From an uncultured Paracoccaceae bacterium (GTDB lineage Bacteria > Pseudomonadota > Alphaproteobacteria > Rhodobacterales > Rhodobacteraceae), in the NCBI GenBank assembly GCA_947503765.1, contig CANNFA010000004.1, positions 310,001 through 374,000 on the forward strand: 64,000 bases of DNA. The letters are read 5' to 3'. The notes under the pieces were generated by a model that saw only the letters and a list, made by a program, of their open reading frames with translations, had not been told where the DNA came from and searched no databases. Position 1 is the stretch's first letter, and every line of letters starts with the position of its first letter. The position numbers and the translations under genes were made by a program. Below, one piece after another: positions 42,902 through 51,340 of this stretch.

Positions 42902-43633
42902 TCAGAAAATCTTCTGGAACCAGGACAACGGCAGGTAGCGCCCTGCCGTGAACAGCCAGGCGAAGGGCGCGGGGAAGCTGGTGGAAAAGCTGCCCTTGCG
43001 GACCGCCTGCATGATACGCGCCGCAGCGTCCTCCGGCTCCATGATCTGCGGCATCCGGAAATCGTTCTTGTCGGTCAGCCGCGTGCGGATGAAGCCGGGA
43101 TTGACCCGCTGCACGGTGACGCCGGTGCCTTTCAGATCGGCGCGCAGGTTCTCGGCCAGGTGCATGACGCCGGCCTTGCTGGCGCCGTAGCCGATGGCGC
43201 CGGGAAGGCCGCGGAAACCCGAGAGCGAACCGACCAGAACGATCCGCCCCGTGCCGCGGTCCAGCAGGTGCGGTACGGCGCGGCCCATCACATTCATGCA
43301 GCCGGTGAAATTGACCTGCGCCATCGCCGTCGCGGCCTCGGCGTTCCATTCGGTGGCGGCCATCGGCTCGTAGAAGCCGGCGCTGTAGACGATGCCGTGA
43401 AAATCGCCGGCCTCGCGTGCGGCGGCCGCGACGGAGGCCGGATCGGTCACGTCGAGCGGAACGGCGCGCGCATCCGTCAACGTGCCGGCGAGATCCGCCA
43501 GCCGGTCCTCGCTGCGGGCCGACAGGACAAGGCTTGCTCCCTCGCGGTCCAGCGCCCGCGCCAGCGCGCGGCCCAGCCCCTCGGATGCGCCGACGATCCA
43601 CCATGTGCGGCCGCAAAACGGATCGTCAGGCAT
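42902..43633 (-). CDS. SDR-family oxidoreductase
   Basis: WWIVGASEGLGRALARAL; SL...YGASKAG; start at MPDDPF. Confidence 0.9.
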   Translation of the reverse strand: MPDDPFCGRTWWIVGASEGLGRALARALDREGASLVLSARSEDRLADLAGTLTDARAVPLDVTDPASVAAAAREAGDFHGIVYSAGFYEPMAATEWNAEAATAMAQVNFTGCMNVMGRAVPHLLDRGTGRIVLVGSLSGFRGLPGAIGYGASKAGVMHLAENLRADLKGTGVTVQRVNPGFIRTRLTDKNDFRMPQIMEPEDAAARIMQAVRKGSFSTSFPAPFAWLFTAGRYLPLSWFQKIF

Positions 43634-44783
43634 GGGCCAGCTCCACCTGCACGACATCTGTCTGGCGCACCGCGAAGGCGGCGGCGCAGATCGCGAGGTA
43701 GTACCGCCACGAGCGCAGGAACCGTTCGTCGAAGCCGAGGCCGCGGATCCGCCCGGCCTGCTCTTCCAGCCGGTCGAGCCATACAGCGCAGGTGCGTGCG
43801 TAATCGCCGCCGAACGAGAACACGTTCTGCACTGCCAGCCCGGCGCCGCGTGCCTGTTCGGCGATCTTGGCGTTCGACAGCAGCATGCCGCCGGGGAACG
43901 TGTAGTGCCGGATGAAATCCGAGGTGCGCCGGTACATGTCGAAATGCCCGTCGGGCACGGTGATCGCCTGCACCACGGCCTTGCCGCCTTCGGACAGGCG
44001 GGCGCGGAGCGTGGCGAAATAGGCCGGCCAATAGGCTTCGCCGACGGCCTCGATCATCTCGATCGACACGATGTGATCGTAGATGCCCGACGACTTGCGG
44101 TAATCCTCCAGCCGGATGTCGGCGCGCCCGTCGAGCCGCGCGTCGGCATAAGCCTTTTGCGCCGGCGAGATGGTCAACCCGGTGACATGCCGGCCGTGAT
44201 CGGCGGCGCGTTCGGCAAAACCGCCCCAGCCGCAGCCGATTTCCAGAATCCGCTCGCCGCCGTCCAGCCGGCCGAGGATGCGGTCGTATTTGCGCACCTG
44301 CGCGCGGTCCAGATCGTCATCCTCGCCCGCGAACAGGGCCGAGGAATAGGTCATCGAGCGATCCAGCCAGAGCTGGTAGAACTCGTTGCCCACGTCGTAA
44401 TGCGCCTTGATGTTGCGCGCCGCACCCAGCGGTGAATTGCGGCGCAGCAGCCGGTCGACGACACGGAATTTCAGGCTGCTCCAGAACCCGGCATGGGCGA
44501 AGTCCTCGAATTCGCCGAGGTTGCGCAGCGCGACCTCGCTGAGCGTCACGATCGACGGGCTGTCCCAGTGGCCTTCGACATAGCCTTCGCCAAAGCCGAC
44601 ATCGCCCCGCGCCGCGGCGGCGGTGATCGCGGCCCAGTCATTCAGGTGCAGCTCTGCTTCCGGCGCGCCGGCGCCGAAGCGGTGCACCTCGCCTTCGGGG
44701 GTGCGCAGGGTCAGGCTGCCATGGCGGATGCGCTCGCAGCTTTCGAGGAACTGGCGTTTCACGCGGTCGGTGATGAACGGCAT
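43626..44783 (-). CDS. Cyclopropane-fatty-acyl-phospholipid synthase family methyltransferase
   Basis: AHYDVGNEFYQLWLDRSMTYSSALF, ILEIGCGWGGFAERAA, HYTFPGGMLLS signatures. Confidence 0.93.
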   Translation of the reverse strand: MPFITDRVKRQFLESCERIRHGSLTLRTPEGEVHRFGAGAPEAELHLNDWAAITAAAARGDVGFGEGYVEGHWDSPSIVTLSEVALRNLGEFEDFAHAGFWSSLKFRVVDRLLRRNSPLGAARNIKAHYDVGNEFYQLWLDRSMTYSSALFAGEDDDLDRAQVRKYDRILGRLDGGERILEIGCGWGGFAERAADHGRHVTGLTISPAQKAYADARLDGRADIRLEDYRKSSGIYDHIVSIEMIEAVGEAYWPAYFATLRARLSEGGKAVVQAITVPDGHFDMYRRTSDFIRHYTFPGGMLLSNAKIAEQARGAGLAVQNVFSFGGDYARTCAVWLDRLEEQAGRIRGLGFDERFLRSWRYYLAICAAAFAVRQTDVVQVELAHA

Positions 44784-45554
44784 TCAGGTGACTTCCTTTG
44801 CGGGCGGCTTCGGTCTTGAACGATAGACCGCACCTTTCGATTTCAACACCAGAGCCTGCCAGTAGATCAACAGCAACCCGCGCAGCGCCCCCAGCGGGCG
44901 GCGCAGGGCGGACCACAGGATGGCGCCGTTGGTCAGCGGGCGGCGGTCGCCCTGAAGCGTGGCGACCACGCCTTCGGCGCCGTTGCGGTAATGGATGCGG
45001 ATCGCGATGCGGCCGGGCGCGATGCGGAAATGAAAGGCGTATTCGCCGGCCACGTCCTGGAACGGCGACACGTGCAGGCATTTGCGGGCGGTCAGGCAAT
45101 CGCCGGGGGTGATCGGCGCGAAATCCGGCAGATGCACGATGTAGCTGTGCCTGTCGCCGAACGGGGTGCTGACCTCGGCGATGACCGCATGCAGATCCGC
45201 GCCCTCCATCGCCAGCCAGAAACTGACCGGGTTGAACACACGGCCCAGAATGCCGGGCTGCGTCAGCAGCAGCAATTGGCGCCCTGCGGTGATCGGCCAG
45301 CCGTGATCGGCGAACACCTCTCGCGCCCAGGCCGCCCCCTGTCCCTGGCCGACCGGCCCGCCATGGTCGCGGTCGCGCACCGAGGCAAGGTTGATCCCGT
45401 TGCGGGAGAACAGGGCCGGGCCATGCTGTGTTTCGGGGTCGATCAGCACGTAATCCACGCTGTAGCGGAACGTGTTCGCAATGCTGCCGCGCCGCGCATG
45501 GGCGGTGCTGGCCGCAACCAGTTCGGGTGCCTTGCGATGCTGCGATCCGGTCAT
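44784..45554 (-). CDS. DUF1365-family protein
   Basis: YSVDYVLIDPE..., FNPVSFWLA, KCLHVSPFQDVAGEYAFHF; adjacent to CFA synthase and amine oxidase. Confidence 0.88.
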   Translation of the reverse strand: MTGSQHRKAPELVAASTAHARRGSIANTFRYSVDYVLIDPETQHGPALFSRNGINLASVRDRDHGGPVGQGQGAAWAREVFADHGWPITAGRQLLLLTQPGILGRVFNPVSFWLAMEGADLHAVIAEVSTPFGDRHSYIVHLPDFAPITPGDCLTARKCLHVSPFQDVAGEYAFHFRIAPGRIAIRIHYRNGAEGVVATLQGDRRPLTNGAILWSALRRPLGALRGLLLIYWQALVLKSKGAVYRSRPKPPAKEVT

Positions 45555-46840
45555 GCCGGCACCCGGTCCATCGCCCGTGCGATGCGGACGGCGCTGGCGA
45601 ACCCGTCCTCGTGGAACCCGTGCCGCGTATAGGCCCCCGCGAACCAGGTATTGGCGGTCCCCTGTAGCGCGGATAGCTGTTTCTGCGCGGCGATGGCCGC
45701 CTCGTCGAAGACCGGATGGCGGAAGGTCGTGCTGTCGTAGATCAGGTGATCGGGGATGTCCCGCGCGGGGTTCAGCGAGATGAACAGCGGGTCGGTTTCG
45801 GGGATGTTCTGCAACCGGTTCATCCAGTAGGTCACGCCGATCGCGGGCTGCTCGGTGCCGGTTTCGGCCCGGTACACCCAGCTTGACCAGGCCGCGCGGC
45901 GGCGCGGCATCTGCCGCACGTCGCGGTGCAGCACCATCTCGTTGTCCTGGAACCGAAGCGCGGAAAGCGCGCGGGTTTCGGCCGCGCCTGGCCGGGCCAG
46001 CAGGCGCAGGGCCATGTCGGCATGGCACGCGAAGATGACATGATCGAAGTGCTCCGATCCGGCATCGGTGCGGATGGTGCATCCCGCACCGTCGCGTTCG
46101 ACCGCGCGCACCGGGGTTGCGGTGCGGATCGCCGCGCCGCGCGATTTCAGGTGGCGTTCAAGCCGGCGCACGTACTCGATGCTTCCGCCGTCCACCGTCC
46201 ACCATTGGTGGTGCCGCGATGCGCTGAGCAGGGCGTGGTTGCGAAAGAACTGAAGCAGAGTGCGTGCGGGAAAATCGCGGATCGTCTCGGGCGGGGTCGA
46301 CCAGATCGCCCCGCAAAGCGGCGTCAGGTAATAGCGGGCGAACCAGTCGCCCAGGCGCATCCGGTCCATCAGCTCGCCGATGGTGCCGCCATGGGAGTCT
46401 GCATCCGCCTCTGCCCCCGCATTGAACCGCAGGATGTCGCGCACCATGCGCAGGAAACCGGGACGCACCGCGTTGCGCCGCTGCGCCAGCAGGTTGCCCA
46501 GCCCGCGCAGCGCGTATTCGATACGCCCGTCATCTATGGTGGCGCCAAAGCTCATGTCGCTCTTGGTCACCGGCACGTCCAGATCGTGGAACATCCGCGT
46601 CAGGTGCGGATAGGTGGCGTAGTTGAACACGATGAACCCGGTATCGACCGGCTGATCGCCGCGCAGTCCGGCCAGCACCGTGCGGGCGTGGCCGCCAAGG
46701 CGCGGCTCTGCCTCGAACAGGGTGACGGGGCGGCCTGGTGCCAGAAGGTAGGCCGCGGCCAGGCCGGATATGCCGCCGCCGATGATGGCTATGCGGCCCG
46801 AAGATTGGCCCTGGAACGGGTATGGGGTGTCGAGTGACAT
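45551..46840 (-). CDS. FAD-dependent amine oxidase/desaturase-like protein
   Basis: RIAIIGGGISGLAAAYLLAPGRPVTLFEAEPRLGGHART; AGAYTRHGFHEDGFASAV C-terminus. Confidence 0.92.
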   Translation of the reverse strand: MSLDTPYPFQGQSSGRIAIIGGGISGLAAAYLLAPGRPVTLFEAEPRLGGHARTVLAGLRGDQPVDTGFIVFNYATYPHLTRMFHDLDVPVTKSDMSFGATIDDGRIEYALRGLGNLLAQRRNAVRPGFLRMVRDILRFNAGAEADADSHGGTIGELMDRMRLGDWFARYYLTPLCGAIWSTPPETIRDFPARTLLQFFRNHALLSASRHHQWWTVDGGSIEYVRRLERHLKSRGAAIRTATPVRAVERDGAGCTIRTDAGSEHFDHVIFACHADMALRLLARPGAAETRALSALRFQDNEMVLHRDVRQMPRRRAAWSSWVYRAETGTEQPAIGVTYWMNRLQNIPETDPLFISLNPARDIPDHLIYDSTTFRHPVFDEAAIAAQKQLSALQGTANTWFAGAYTRHGFHEDGFASAVRIARAMDRVPA

Positions 46841-46888
46841 CGATTTCCTATCTTTTCTTGCCCCTGACTACGCAAGTTGAATGCGGGT

Positions 46889-46905
46889 GGATCATTTATT
46901 GATCC
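46889..46905. promoter_or_regulatory. Divergent ECF sigma -35 elements (GGATCA-N5-TGATCC)
   Basis: Perfect inverted repeat GGATCATTTATTGATCC between rpoE-like and amine-oxidase genes; TGATCC resembles the reported Rhodobacter sigma-E -35. Confidence 0.7.
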
Positions 46906-47035
46906 GCGATTGGATCCGCCCCGTAACCGCAATATGTTCATCGACAGGATCAGTATCGCGCCATCGAAGGCGGCTCTGCCCGGCGGTTTCGCCGGCATCG
47001 CCGGCGTCCGGGCGCATCGAGGGAAGTCGCGGAGC

Positions 47036-47590
47036 GTGTCGCCGGATATTTCGGAACAGACGGTGTGGATGCTGGCCGTGCGCGACCGGCGCGACCGCGC
47101 GGCATTCGGGCGCCTGTTCGATCATTTCGCGCCGCGCCTGAAAGCTGTGATCATGCGCTCGGGCACATCCTCTGGGCAGGCCGAGGAAATCGTGCAGGAC
47201 GTCATGCTGACGATCTGGCGCAAGGCGGCGCAATTCGACCCCGAACGTGCGCAGGTCTCGGCCTGGGTCTACCAGATCGCGCGGAACCGGCAAATCGACG
47301 TTCTGCGCAAGGAAAACCGCCCCGTTCCCGAGGAACTGGGATACGAGCCCGAAGGCGAGCCGGACGCCGCCCGTGTCCTGTCGGTCGAGCAGGAGGCGGG
47401 GCATCTGCGGCAGGCGCTGTCCGCGCTAACGCCGGAGCAGCGGCAGGTCATTGAACAGGTCTATTTCGGCGAGATGACCCATCAGGACATTGGGCAGATC
47501 ACGGGCCTGCCGCTTGGAACGATCAAATCACGGATTCGGCTGGGCCTTGAGCGCCTGCGTCACGAGTTGAAGGGTCTGCGAGAGGAATGA
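47036..47590 (+). CDS. rpoE: ECF RNA polymerase sigma factor (RpoE/ECF11-like)
   Basis: Sigma2 and sigma4 regions: LFDHFAPRLKAVIMRSG...EEIVQDVMLTIWRKA; GEMTHQDIGQITGLPLGTIKSRIRLGLERLR; GTG start likely at 47036. Confidence 0.9.
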   Translation: MSPDISEQTVWMLAVRDRRDRAAFGRLFDHFAPRLKAVIMRSGTSSGQAEEIVQDVMLTIWRKAAQFDPERAQVSAWVYQIARNRQIDVLRKENRPVPEELGYEPEGEPDAARVLSVEQEAGHLRQALSALTPEQRQVIEQVYFGEMTHQDIGQITGLPLGTIKSRIRLGLERLRHELKGLREE

Positions 47591-48225
47591 CGAAACACAT
47601 CGAACATCATGTCTCGGACGCGCTGCTGATGGCCTATGCCGCCGGCAGCCTGCCGCAGGGATTCTCGCTGGTCGTTGCGGCGCATGTGTCATTGTGCCCG
47701 GCGTGCCGTGCCGCGCTCGAGGCGCATTGCGCGGTCGGCGGGTCGCTGCTGGAACAGGAATCGGCGGCCGCGCTGTCGGACGGGCTGAAGGCGGAGCTTC
47801 TCGCGCGGCTCGACGAACCGGCGCAGGAGCCGCCGGTCTATCGGCGCGAGGGCGTGTATCCCGGCCCTGTGATGGCCGCGCTCAAGGGGCGCCCGCCGCG
47901 CTGGCGCCGGGTCGGCGGCGGCGTGAAGCAGAGCATCCTGTCGGCGGACGAGACCGGCAGCGTGCGCCTGCTGTCCATCCCCGGCGGGCAGAAGGTGCCC
48001 GATCACGGCCATGGCGGGCTGGAGCTGACGCTGGTGCTGCAAGGCGCGTTCGCCGACGAGACCGGCCGGTTCGGCGCGGGCGATCTGGAGATTGCTGACG
48101 ACACGCTGGAACATGTGCCCGTCGCCGAACTCGGAGAGACCTGCATCTGCCTTGCCGCAACCGATGCGCCGCTGCAGTTCAAGGGGTTGGTGCCGCGCGT
48201 GATGCAGCCGTTTTTCGGGATCTGA
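47587..48225 (+). CDS. chrR: ChrR-family zinc anti-sigma factor
   Basis: HVSLCPACRAALEAH zinc site and C-terminal cupin KVPDHGHGGLELTLVLQGAFADETGRFGAGDLE. Confidence 0.92.
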   Translation: MTKHIEHHVSDALLMAYAAGSLPQGFSLVVAAHVSLCPACRAALEAHCAVGGSLLEQESAAALSDGLKAELLARLDEPAQEPPVYRREGVYPGPVMAALKGRPPRWRRVGGGVKQSILSADETGSVRLLSIPGGQKVPDHGHGGLELTLVLQGAFADETGRFGAGDLEIADDTLEHVPVAELGETCICLAATDAPLQFKGLVPRVMQPFFGI

Positions 48226-48401
48226 TGCGCGCGCCGCCGCGCCGACCGGGCTATATGGGCAGGCCAAGCCTCTGGAAAAGTTGAAATACAGCTATCTGGC
48301 GGGGCGCTTGGCCAAGGCCGATTTGCAACACCGGGCCGCACCGCCCCGCCGCGCGATCGCCGCAATTTCCGGCTAAGCCGGTCGGCGGAGGTGCCGTGCC
48401 C

Positions 48402-48527
48402 ATGCTGTTGTCCTTGCCGGAAATATCCCTTGTCGACCTTCTGATTGCGACCTGTGTCGCGGCCTGCCTCTGGCTGGTCTGGCCCCGCGAAGCGCGCGGC
48501 GGAAGCGGCGATGACGCGCAGGATTGA
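48402..48527 (+). CDS. Small single-TM protein (41 aa)
   Basis: MLLSLPEISLVDLLIATCVAACLWLVWPREARGGSGDDAQD*, preceded by GGCGGAGG; below track length cutoff. Confidence 0.35.
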   Translation: MLLSLPEISLVDLLIATCVAACLWLVWPREARGGSGDDAQD

Positions 48528-48603
48528 CCCCAGGCCGCGCCGCAGCCGCGCGATCGCCGTATCGGCGCGGTAGCCAAGCAATTCACCCCAAGCGGAGCCG
48601 TGT

Positions 48604-48903
48604 ATGTTCGCCGCCGCCGATCCCTGCCACGATACCGTCAGCGTCCTTCACGCGCTGATCTTCGGCGCGGACGGGGCCTGCGTGGCCTTGTCCGCCTGGT
48701 CGGCCCTGCTGCTTCTCTTGCCGTTTGCCGTGGCGGTCATGCTGTTGCAGAAATTGGCAAATCTCTTGTTCTTCGGCCGGCAGGGCAAGGCGGAACACCC
48801 GCGCCTGCGCGGCGAGATCCGGCCGCGTGCCGGCCAGCGCGTGGCCCAGCATCTGCGCGATGAGGCCAAGGCGCCCGCGCCGCCGGACACGACCGGTCAT
48901 TGA
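48604..48903 (+). CDS. Small membrane protein (99 aa)
   Basis: One or two TM segments ALSAWSALLLLLPFAVAVMLLQKLANLLFF; not convincingly assigned. Confidence 0.4.
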   Translation: MFAAADPCHDTVSVLHALIFGADGACVALSAWSALLLLLPFAVAVMLLQKLANLLFFGRQGKAEHPRLRGEIRPRAGQRVAQHLRDEAKAPAPPDTTGH

Positions 48904-48981
48904 CCTTCGGACCCTTTCTCCGGCACGGTTCACACAGTCGGCCGCTCAAGACGGCTTCAATGTCCAGCAAGGGGATATCCG

Positions 48982-49956
48982 ATGAAAAAACTCAGCGCAT
49001 TTCTGTCCGCCACGGCGCTTACCGCCGTTGCCGGCACCGCCGCCCAGGCCGAAACCTGGGACATGCCGATGGCCTATGCCGCTTCCAATTTCCATTCCGA
49101 GATCGGCGCGCAATTCGCCGCCTGCGTCACCGATGCGACCGGCGGCGACCTTGAGATCGTCACCCATCCGTCCGGCTCGCTTTATGGCGGGGCCGAGATC
49201 AAGCGCGCCGTGCAGACCGGCCAGGTCAATATCGGCGAGCGCCTGCTGTCGGCGCACCAGAACGAGAATCCGCTGTATGGCGTCGATTCGATTCCGTTCC
49301 TGGTGTCCTCCTTCGACGAGCACGAAAAGCTGTGGGACATCGCCGAACCCTACGTTTCGGACGCGCTGGCCGAAGACAGCCTGCACTACCTTTATTCCGT
49401 GCCGTGGCCGCCGCAGGGTCTGTATTCCGACCGCCCGATCGAGTCGGTGGAAGAGCTGGAGGGGATCAAGTTCCGGTCCTATTCCACAGCCACCGCGCGG
49501 ATGGCAGAACTGACCGGGATGCTGCCGGTGCAGGTCGAGGCGGCGGAACTGAGCCAGGCACTGGCGACCGGCGTGGCGGAGGCGTTCATCTCGTCCGGGG
49601 CGACCGGCTATGACCGCAAGGTCTGGGAACAGCTCAGCCATTTCTACCCGGTGGATGCCTGGCTGCCCCGCAACGCGGTGTTCGTGAACGCGGATGCCTG
49701 GGCCGATCTGCCCGACGGCACCAGGACCGCGCTGAACGATTGCGCCGACAAGGCGGCCGAGGACGGGCTGGCCGCGTCCAAGGAATACACCGAGTTCACG
49801 CTGAACGGGCTGAAAGAAGGCGGCATGACGGTCGAGCCGGCATCCGACGCGCTGATGAACGGCCTGAAGGAAATCGGCGAGACGATGACCGCCGAATGGC
49901 TGGAGACGGCGGGCGAGGACGGCAAGGCGATCGTCGAGGAATACCGGGCGCAGTGA
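48982..49956 (+). CDS. TRAP transporter substrate-binding protein (DctP family)
   Basis: Signal peptide MKKLSAFLSATALTAVAGTAAQA; GIKFRSYSTATARMAELTGMLPVQVEAAELSQALATGVAEAF. Confidence 0.93.
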   Translation: MKKLSAFLSATALTAVAGTAAQAETWDMPMAYAASNFHSEIGAQFAACVTDATGGDLEIVTHPSGSLYGGAEIKRAVQTGQVNIGERLLSAHQNENPLYGVDSIPFLVSSFDEHEKLWDIAEPYVSDALAEDSLHYLYSVPWPPQGLYSDRPIESVEELEGIKFRSYSTATARMAELTGMLPVQVEAAELSQALATGVAEAFISSGATGYDRKVWEQLSHFYPVDAWLPRNAVFVNADAWADLPDGTRTALNDCADKAAEDGLAASKEYTEFTLNGLKEGGMTVEPASDALMNGLKEIGETMTAEWLETAGEDGKAIVEEYRAQ

Positions 49957-50008
49957 GCATGGCGGACGGGTCTGGATGTAGGGGCCCGTCCCCCTCCGGG
50001 GTAAAGAC

Positions 50009-50815
50009 ATGAGCCACGAGGCTTTCCGCGAAAGCGAGCGCGCGGGCTGGAACGCGCGCGCCAGCATCTACGACCTGACGACGGCCGTTGCGACCGTGCA
50101 ATGCATCCCCGCCATGCTCGATCTCGTGCGCCCCCGACCGGGACTGCGGCTTCTTGATCTGGGCTGCGGCACGGGTTGTCTGGCCGGGGCCGCCGATGCG
50201 CTGGGGAGCGACGTGATCGGTGTCGATTTCGCAGGAAACATGGTTGCACAGGCGCGGACGCGATTTCCCGGCATCGACTTTCAAGAGGGAGACATCTTGT
50301 CACTGCCTTTCGATAGAGAAAGCTTCAACGCGGTTCTTGCCAATATTGTGCTGTTCCATGTCACCGACCCGGACAAGGCCATTGCCGAAGCGTTCCGCGT
50401 ACTGCGTCCCGGCGGCCGGTTCGTCTTTAGCCACTGGTGCGCGCCTGACCGGTCGCCGCTTTATTCGGCGATTTTTCAGACACTCGCGGCCCACGCTGAT
50501 TTCAGCCTTGCCGAGCCCGCGCCTGATGCCTTTGCCTTGTCCGATCCAGCCGTCGCCGCCGCGGCGCTCGAAGCTGCGGGATTCGGGGGCATTAAATGCA
50601 GCCGCATCGACAACCTGCTGGAAATTCGGGGTCGCGACTTTTTCGACTTCTTCATGGAGTTCGGCGTGCGCGTGCCCCTGATCGTGGCCAGTCAGACGCC
50701 CCCGATCCGCCAAACTTTGCGCACCGCGCTCGACGCCCGCATGATCGAATTCGCCGTGCCGGGCGGTTATGACATTCCCATGCCCAGCCTTGTCCTCTCG
50801 GGAGACCGCCCGTGA
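50009..50815 (+). CDS. Class I SAM-dependent methyltransferase
   Basis: LRLLDLGCGTGCLAGAADALG, FRVLRPGGRFVFSHW. Confidence 0.92.
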   Translation: MSHEAFRESERAGWNARASIYDLTTAVATVQCIPAMLDLVRPRPGLRLLDLGCGTGCLAGAADALGSDVIGVDFAGNMVAQARTRFPGIDFQEGDILSLPFDRESFNAVLANIVLFHVTDPDKAIAEAFRVLRPGGRFVFSHWCAPDRSPLYSAIFQTLAAHADFSLAEPAPDAFALSDPAVAAAALEAAGFGGIKCSRIDNLLEIRGRDFFDFFMEFGVRVPLIVASQTPPIRQTLRTALDARMIEFAVPGGYDIPMPSLVLSGDRP

Positions 50816-51336
50816 TGCGCATCCTGCGCAAGACACTCGATTCGATTTACCTGGCCGGTGGTATCATCGCGGCCTGTTTCATGGTCGGGATCCTGGTTCT
50901 GATCGTGCTGCAGATGCTGGCGCGCTGGACCGGGCAGGTCTTTCCGGGCGCGACCGACTATGCCGGCTACTGCATGGCCGGCGCGTCGTTCTTCGCCTTC
51001 GCCTATGCGCTGAATCGCGGCGCGCATGTGCGGGTGTCGCTGCTTCTGGTGGCGCTGGGCCGGTATCGCTGGTGGGCGGAGCTCTGGTGCTTTGGCATCG
51101 GCGCGGTGATTTCCACCTGGGTCGCATGGTACGCGGTGCGCGGCACCTACTGGTCGTGGAAGCTCAAGGAAATCAGCCAGGGCCTCGATGCCACGCCGAT
51201 CTGGATCCCGCAATTGTCGATGGCGGCGGGCACGATCCTGCTGGCGCTGGCGTTCTGGGATCACCTGTTGCGGCTGATCGTGACGGGCGATCACGGGATC
51301 CGCGCCGACCTCGTCGACCAGAGCCACGCGGAGTAG
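50812..51336 (+). CDS. TRAP transporter small permease (DctQ)
   Basis: 4-TM DctQ pattern; start overlaps methyltransferase stop (GTGATG). Confidence 0.9.
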   Translation: MMRILRKTLDSIYLAGGIIAACFMVGILVLIVLQMLARWTGQVFPGATDYAGYCMAGASFFAFAYALNRGAHVRVSLLLVALGRYRWWAELWCFGIGAVISTWVAWYAVRGTYWSWKLKEISQGLDATPIWIPQLSMAAGTILLALAFWDHLLRLIVTGDHGIRADLVDQSHAE

Positions 51337-51340
51337 GCCC

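Noticed and set aside
48348-48559. 15-bp direct repeat GCCGCGCGATCGCCG at 48348 and 48545, containing the HIP1-like octamer GCGATCGC
   Set aside because: GCGATCGC recurs in coding sequence elsewhere in the window (e.g. near 15640, 16815 and 53995), as expected from base composition, so the repeat alone is not evidence of a special element.
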